A stretch of DNA of 26,121 nucleotides from CAG-390 sp003523225 (lineage in GTDB: Bacteria; Bacillota; Clostridia; Oscillospirales; CAG-272), in NCBI GenBank assembly GCA_902461815.1, contig CABPZE010000027.1, positions 1-26,121 on the forward strand. Direction: 5' to 3'. Positions 22,561 to 26,121 of this stretch are shown one piece after another. A program made the translations under genes and the position numbers. The notes beneath the pieces were generated by a model that was given only the letters and a program-made list of their open reading frames with translations, was not told where the DNA came from and ran no database searches. Position 1 is the first letter of the stretch, and each line of letters opens with the position of its first letter.

Positions 22561-23640
22561 ATGAGCAATAAGTTATCCTGCTGTGTGGTCGGAGCCACCG
22601 GAATGGTGGGTCAGCGTTTTCTGACCCTGCTTGAAAATCATCCTTATTTTGAAGTCACCTGCCTTGCTGCCTCGGCGCGTTCGGCGGGAAAGACCTACCG
22701 TGAGGCGGTTGGCGGACGCTGGAAAATGACCACGCCTATGCCGGAGAAGTTTGCCTCCATGCCCGTGGTTGACGCTTCCGACGCTGATATGATCGCGGCG
22801 CGCGCTTCATTTGTTTTTTGCGCGGTAAATATGTCAAAGGACGAAACCAAGGCACTTGAGGAGAATCTTGCGCGCCACGAGCTGCCCGTTATTTCCAACA
22901 ATTCGGCAAACCGCTGGACGCCGGATGTGCCTATGATAATTCCGGAAATCAACGCCTCGCACGCGGAGGTCATAGCTCACCAGCGTGCGCGTCTTGGCAC
23001 CCGCCGTGGATTTATCGCGGTGAAGCCCAACTGCTCTATCCAGTCGTATGTTCCCATGCTGACACCTTTGCGCGAGTTCGGCATTACAAATGTGGTCGCC
23101 ACTACCTATCAGGCGATCTCGGGAGCGGGCAAGACCTTTGCCGAGTGGCCTGAAATGGTGGATAACGTGATACCCTTCATCTCCGGCGAGGAGGAAAAGA
23201 GCGAAAAAGAGCCGCTGCGCATCTGGGGCAATGTGGTCGGAGGGGAGATAGTACCCGCCGCCGCGCCGCTTATCACCACACAGTGCATTCGCGTTCCGGT
23301 GACGGACGGTCATACCGCCGCGGTGTTTGTCAGCTTTGAAAAGAAGCCGACCAAGGAGGAAATACTTGAGCGTTGGAGAAATTTCCGCGGTCTGCCGCAG
23401 GAATTGGGACTTCCCAGCGCGCCGGAGCATTTCATCACATATTTTGAGGAAGATAACCGTCCTCAGACCGTGCTTGACCGCGGTCTTTACGGCGGCATGG
23501 GAGTGTCGGCGGGAAGACTGCGCCCCGACACGTTGTTCGACTGGAAGTTTGTCGGGCTTTCCCATAACACACTGCGCGGCGCCGCAGGCGGTGCCGTGCT
23601 CAACGCCGAGCTGCTTTACCGGCTGGGGTATCTTGACTGA
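22561..23640 (+). CDS. asd: Aspartate-semialdehyde dehydrogenase
   Basis: A 360-residue enzyme reducing aspartyl phosphate to aspartate semialdehyde, the branch point to lysine/diaminopimelate, threonine and methionine. The NADP site GATGMVGQRF (11-20) is at the N-terminus, catalytic Cys158 lies in KPNCSIQS, and His251 lies in RVPVTDGHTAAV. SGAGKTFAEWPEM and GEEEKSEKEPLR mark the archaeal/fungal-like class rather than the E. coli class. ATG 22561 follows TTGGAGTCGAAT; the upstream frame would run through the promoter. A terminator follows 25 bases after the stop. Confidence 0.96.
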   Translation: MSNKLSCCVVGATGMVGQRFLTLLENHPYFEVTCLAASARSAGKTYREAVGGRWKMTTPMPEKFASMPVVDASDADMIAARASFVFCAVNMSKDETKALEENLARHELPVISNNSANRWTPDVPMIIPEINASHAEVIAHQRARLGTRRGFIAVKPNCSIQSYVPMLTPLREFGITNVVATTYQAISGAGKTFAEWPEMVDNVIPFISGEEEKSEKEPLRIWGNVVGGEIVPAAAPLITTQCIRVPVTDGHTAAVFVSFEKKPTKEEILERWRNFRGLPQELGLPSAPEHFITYFEEDNRPQTVLDRGLYGGMGVSAGRLRPDTLFDWKFVGLSHNTLRGAAGGAVLNAELLYRLGYLD

Positions 23641-23664
23641 AACATCACTTAATAAAAATAAATT

Positions 23665-23708
23665 CCGCAGGCTGTTGCGCATTGGCGCGGCAGTCTGCGG
23701 GATTTTTT
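23665..23708 (+). terminator. Intrinsic terminator of asd
   Basis: CCGCAGGCTG pairs with CAGTCTGCGG (one G-T pair) around a GC-rich loop, followed by GATTTTTT. Confidence 0.88.
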
Positions 23709-23775
23709 CAGTGTCGATAACGTCTGCAACGGGGGCAAAATGATGAAAAATTCTTCAATACATCTTCTTGGCGTT

Positions 23776-24113
23776 ACGATCCCTCCGTCACGGCTGCGCC
23801 GTGCCACCTCCCTTTACACAAGGGAGGCTTATCTGACTCAAACGATTTTTCCTCTTTCGGAGGAAGATCAATATACTTTTATTAGTTTCGAAATTGCCGA
23901 TATCCTCGTCAACATAATGGCTCCCTCGGTGAAGGAGGTCGATCATGCAGACACTATCCTCACTCCCGCAGTTTTTTCGATAGCCTCATTGCACCTGAAA
24001 AACACTGTCGACTATGAATGCTTTAACGATGTTTTGCAGTCACTTACAGTTTACCGCAAACTCAGGCTCCCTTGTGTAAAGGGAGCTGTCAGCGCAGCTG
24101 ACTGAGGGATCGT
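23776..24113. mobile_element. MITE-like element with hairpin-forming terminal inverted repeats
   Basis: A 338-bp element. Its ends, ACGATCCCTC (23776) and GAGGGATCGT (ending 24113), are inverted copies, with imperfect similarity over about 50 bases. Each end folds into two hairpins. The left end has CACGGC-TGC-GCCGTG (23789-23803) and CTCCCTT-TACAC-AAGGGAG (23808-23826). The right end has the mirrored CTCCCTT-GTGTA-AAGGGAG (24067-24085) and GTCAGC-GCA-GCTGAC (24088-24102). The first hairpin stem differs between ends yet stays paired. The interior is AT-rich and has no transposase. An open frame at 23740-24105 runs through the element but translates the repeats and is not supported as a gene. 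I recall similar elements in Oscillospiraceae genomes. Confidence 0.8.
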
Positions 24114-24282
24114 TTATTCTGTAAAACCGTGAATAATGGATGTATGAACGCATCCTAATATTATCTCAAGGAGAGCGGCTGGTTACGTGATCTTCTTCCG
24201 TCACTCGACGATGGAGCCTTTGTTACTCAAAATGCAGAACGATATATATTTTCACAAAATACCAAAAACGCCACAAAAAGCC
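24114..24282. other. Intergenic stretch, no gene seen
   Basis: This is AT-rich sequence between the inverted-repeat element and the first lipoprotein promoter. An open frame without a start codon (24159-24338) encodes a protein-like stretch KESGWLRDLLPSLDDG, which could be a gene remnant, but nothing confirms it. Confidence 0.4.
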
Positions 24283-24311
24283 TTGACCTGACCTTAACTA
24301 TGTGCTATAAT
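24283..24311 (+). promoter_or_regulatory. Promoter of lipoprotein gene 1
   Basis: TTGACC (24283-24288) and TATAAT (24306-24311) are 17 bases apart. The spacer TGACCTTAACTATGTGC and the following CAATTTGCG are almost the same as before lipoprotein gene 2, so they may hold an operator. Confidence 0.85.
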
Positions 24312-24354
24312 CAATTTGCGATCGCAATACTAATACTTTGAATCGGAGGATGTT

Positions 24355-24924
24355 ATGGAATTACATCTAAAAAGAAATATAAGTGTATTACTTATTTCCT
24401 TGCTTATGTTTTCTGTTTTGTTTATAACTGCCTGTAATCCGCTGTCTGATATCCATGAAGATTCCGGAAACATCACACAGGAGGAAGCAACGAGCTCCCC
24501 TGCTGTTCTTGAAACTTGGCAGGACAAATGGAACGCGGCTTTGGTGAACAAAAGTGTAGATATATCGAGTCTCAGACTTTACAGTTTGATAGACGGTATT
24601 ATTTCTACAAGTCCGCCATATGCCTATGCGTCTGATAAGGAAACTATCGGCAGATTCATTGGTTTGTTTGGTGATATCGATCTGAATTTTCAACAGCGTT
24701 CCGATGAGGAATATAATACATTGCTGACTACGACTGCAAACGTTATTGATTTTCTGATAAAAATCAATGACGATGAGAATAGTATTGAATTCAGAATGTA
24801 TGACAACGGACGTTTGGAATATGAGGAAAACGGTATTACGTACATATCAGATAAGTCGCTGAACTACGACGGATTCAAAGTTTTTTACGAGGAAATTAAA
24901 AAAAACCGGACAGAGCTGAAGTAA
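24355..24924 (+). CDS. Lipoprotein of unknown function, paralogue 1
   Basis: A 189-residue protein with a type II signal peptide: basic start (KRN), hydrophobic core, and lipobox ITAC with lipidated Cys27. The mature part starts with a Glu/Ser-rich linker, then a domain of about 140 residues ending in ENGITYISDKSLNYDGFKV. No known domain is recognised. CGGAGG precedes ATG 24355. The gene lies in AT-rich DNA with codon use unlike the housekeeping genes to the left, consistent with transfer or fast change. A paralogue with an almost identical promoter and signal peptide follows 253 bases downstream. Confidence 0.85.
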   Translation: MELHLKRNISVLLISLLMFSVLFITACNPLSDIHEDSGNITQEEATSSPAVLETWQDKWNAALVNKSVDISSLRLYSLIDGIISTSPPYAYASDKETIGRFIGLFGDIDLNFQQRSDEEYNTLLTTTANVIDFLIKINDDENSIEFRMYDNGRLEYEENGITYISDKSLNYDGFKVFYEEIKKNRTELK

Positions 24925-25105
24925 CAGCAGCTATCGGCTGAAAAAGCATATTTTTCGGGCGATGATTTTCATATTCTTTTAACATGAAATAGCTCGTAAA
25001 AAGTGGATGAAGTTTGACAGATAACTCCATATCTATGCGCTTTTTATATTTATTTGTTATTACATGACTTTTTTATATATTACAAAAATAAACCAATAAA
25101 AACTC

Positions 25106-25134
25106 TTGACATGACCTTAACAATGTTCTATAAT
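25106..25134 (+). promoter_or_regulatory. Promoter of lipoprotein gene 2 (duplicate of 24283-24311)
   Basis: A perfect TTGACA (25106-25111) and TATAAT (25129-25134) are 17 bases apart, followed by CAATTTGCGGTCTCAAT. It matches the first copy at most positions, including the TGACCTTAAC block. Confidence 0.88.
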
Positions 25135-25177
25135 CAATTTGCGGTCTCAATAACAATACTTCGAAACGGAGGATATT

Positions 25178-25768
25178 ATGGAATCACAACTAAAAGTAAA
25201 TACAATTGTCTCACTTATTGCCTTGCTTATGTTTTTATTTTTGTTTATCACTGCTTGTAAGCCGCAGACTGAAAGCACGGATACAACTACGGTTGATACA
25301 TATAATGAAACAACTGACATCGACGAGCATTATGCAATATGTCTAAAAAAATGGAAAGATGCTGTCACAGAGCAAAACATCAAAGTATCAAATATTAGAA
25401 TAGTTAAGAGAGGTGTTGCGTTTGCAAGCTCAACATCTGCCCCAGTAGAGGTAAAGGATGGCAAAGTCATATATTTATCAAATACAGGGCGTGAGATAAG
25501 TCAAGAAAAAATTAAGGATTTTCTTGACCTTTTGAAATTATATAATCTTGAATTCAGCGCCGACAATACAGTTCAAGAATCAACTTTTGATTTAAGTGCC
25601 ATAAGCATTAGTATAGAAGCAGACGGTGACGGTGCGTATATCGTGCTTAACATTTTTGAAGACGGTCATGTTGAATGCTGCTTTGAAAACGGCAAAGAGA
25701 ATCAAGTGTATTATATAGCTAACTCACAGGTTGACTATGATCAATTCAAAGTGAATGAATGGAGATGA
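25178..25768 (+). CDS. Lipoprotein of unknown function, paralogue 2
   Basis: A 196-residue lipoprotein with lipobox ITAC (Cys27) and a Thr-rich linker. Signal peptide and leader closely follow paralogue 1; the mature parts align only by pattern: KW-x-x-A near the start, a central hydrophobic helix (FLDLLKLYNLEF against FIGLFGDIDLNF), and a shared end (DGHVECCFENG...YYIANSQVDYDQFKV against NGRLEYEENG...YISDKSLNYDGFKV). CGGAGG precedes ATG 25178. Unlike paralogue 1 it has two adjacent cysteines (ECCF) in the mature part. Function unknown; surface exposure is predicted from the lipobox. Confidence 0.85.
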   Translation: MESQLKVNTIVSLIALLMFLFLFITACKPQTESTDTTTVDTYNETTDIDEHYAICLKKWKDAVTEQNIKVSNIRIVKRGVAFASSTSAPVEVKDGKVIYLSNTGREISQEKIKDFLDLLKLYNLEFSADNTVQESTFDLSAISISIEADGDGAYIVLNIFEDGHVECCFENGKENQVYYIANSQVDYDQFKVNEWR

Positions 25769-25773
25769 ATTAA

Positions 25774-26049
25774 ATATGGCTGGAAAGTGAAAACAGCTAT
25801 CAGTGCATAAAATGCAGAGTGATTACACAGTACATACCGATAATTGATGATAGTATACCAGAAGAAATACTTCTTAGAATTAATGCAAGATATTCAGGAC
25901 TTGATGAATTTGCATTGATGTTGAGCGATAATGTGGCACTGTGCTATATCAGCGGGCAGTATTACATGGTTAAGCAGAGTGCAGAAGCAGTAGAAGCTGA
26001 CGCATTGCAAACTGTCAAAAATGCAATTATGGCTTCCGTTACCCACTAA
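25774..26049 (+). pseudogene. Probable 5'-truncated gene remnant
   Basis: An open frame from the TAA at 25771-25773 to the stop at 26047-26049 encodes about 91 residues that look protein-like (IPEEILLRINARYSG, then CYISGQYYMVKQSAEA). No ATG with a ribosome site is present; the only start, GTG 25819, has none, and the frame reads back without a start to the stop just after paralogue 2. It may be the tail of a lost gene, or a small protein using an unusual start. A perfect hairpin follows shortly after the stop. No family is recognised. Confidence 0.4.
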
Positions 26050-26065
26050 AACAAATAAGCTTTTA

Positions 26066-26098
26066 ATGCTGCGGCAATTCTGCCGCAGCATCACTTTT
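26066..26098 (+). terminator. Terminator after the lipoprotein region
   Basis: ATGCTGCGGCA and TGCCGCAGCAT form a perfect 11-bp stem around ATTC, followed by CACTTTT on the plus strand; TTAAAAG on the other side would give a short T run on the minus strand too. Confidence 0.8.
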
Positions 26099-26121
26099 CG
26101 CAACAGTTCGGGCTGCCGCTT

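Noticed and set aside
22834..23682. Minus-strand frame of 282 codons opposite asd
   Set aside because: It is a shadow of asd and also crosses the asd terminator.
23740..24105. Open frame of 121 codons across the inverted-repeat element
   Set aside because: Both ends translate the terminal repeats and hairpins; there is no family resemblance and the start only overlaps the region after the asd terminator.
24159..24338. Startless frame with a protein-like stretch before lipoprotein gene 1
   Set aside because: It is short, has no start codon, and runs through the lipoprotein promoter; at best a remnant, too little to annotate as a gene.

Overview
The window reads as chromosomal DNA from a moderately GC-rich member of the Clostridia, most likely an Oscillospiraceae/Ruminococcaceae-type gut bacterium. 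The evidence is purine-rich Shine-Dalgarno sites, sigma-A promoters of the TTGACA/TATAAT type with 16-18 base spacers, U-tailed terminators, an adjacent serC-serA pair, an aspartate-semialdehyde dehydrogenase of the archaeal/fungal-like class, and a structured inverted-repeat element that I recall as common in that group. The taxonomic call is inference from gene content; no rRNA is present.

Layout. 1-430: end of a 177-bp tandem repeat array that carries tRNA 3'-end-like sequence, then a genuine tRNA-Gly(CCC) on the minus strand with its own promoter and terminator. 569-3440: a TIM-barrel sugar isomerase-type protein and a phosphohexomutase, followed by a foldable noncoding stretch ending in a strong terminator. 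3493-7146: a CitA/DcuS-type two-component pair on the minus strand, divergent from a SemiSWEET/PQ-loop membrane protein and a degenerate SGNH-hydrolase-like protein. 7123-8277: an XRE regulator fused to a multi-pass membrane domain, divergent from the next block.

8532-12348: tRNA-dihydrouridine synthase, an ECF sigma factor, a membrane anti-sigma-like protein, an MFS-like transporter and a small membrane protein. 12459-15686: five genes that each overlap the next. Two are tiny paralogous single-TM proteins sharing an N-terminal MKLxSALxPxRLD motif; the others are an EEP-family phosphodiesterase/nuclease, a membrane-anchored extracytoplasmic protein and an acyl-ACP thioesterase. This tightly coupled operon is the best candidate here for an undescribed system, probably related to the cell envelope.

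15858-23708 is mostly housekeeping: serC and serA (serine synthesis), ligA (NAD+-dependent ligase), an N-acetylmuramoyl-L-alanine amidase without a signal peptide on the minus strand, rsmI (16S rRNA methylation) and asd (Asp-derived amino acid/diaminopimelate synthesis). A 366-base noncoding stretch after ligA holds a well-formed promoter with no gene in front of it.

23776-26121 is accessory and AT-rich: a 338-bp element with imperfect inverted ends that fold into hairpins, then two paralogous lipoprotein genes that keep nearly the same promoter, leader and signal peptide while the mature parts have diverged, and a gene remnant with a terminator.
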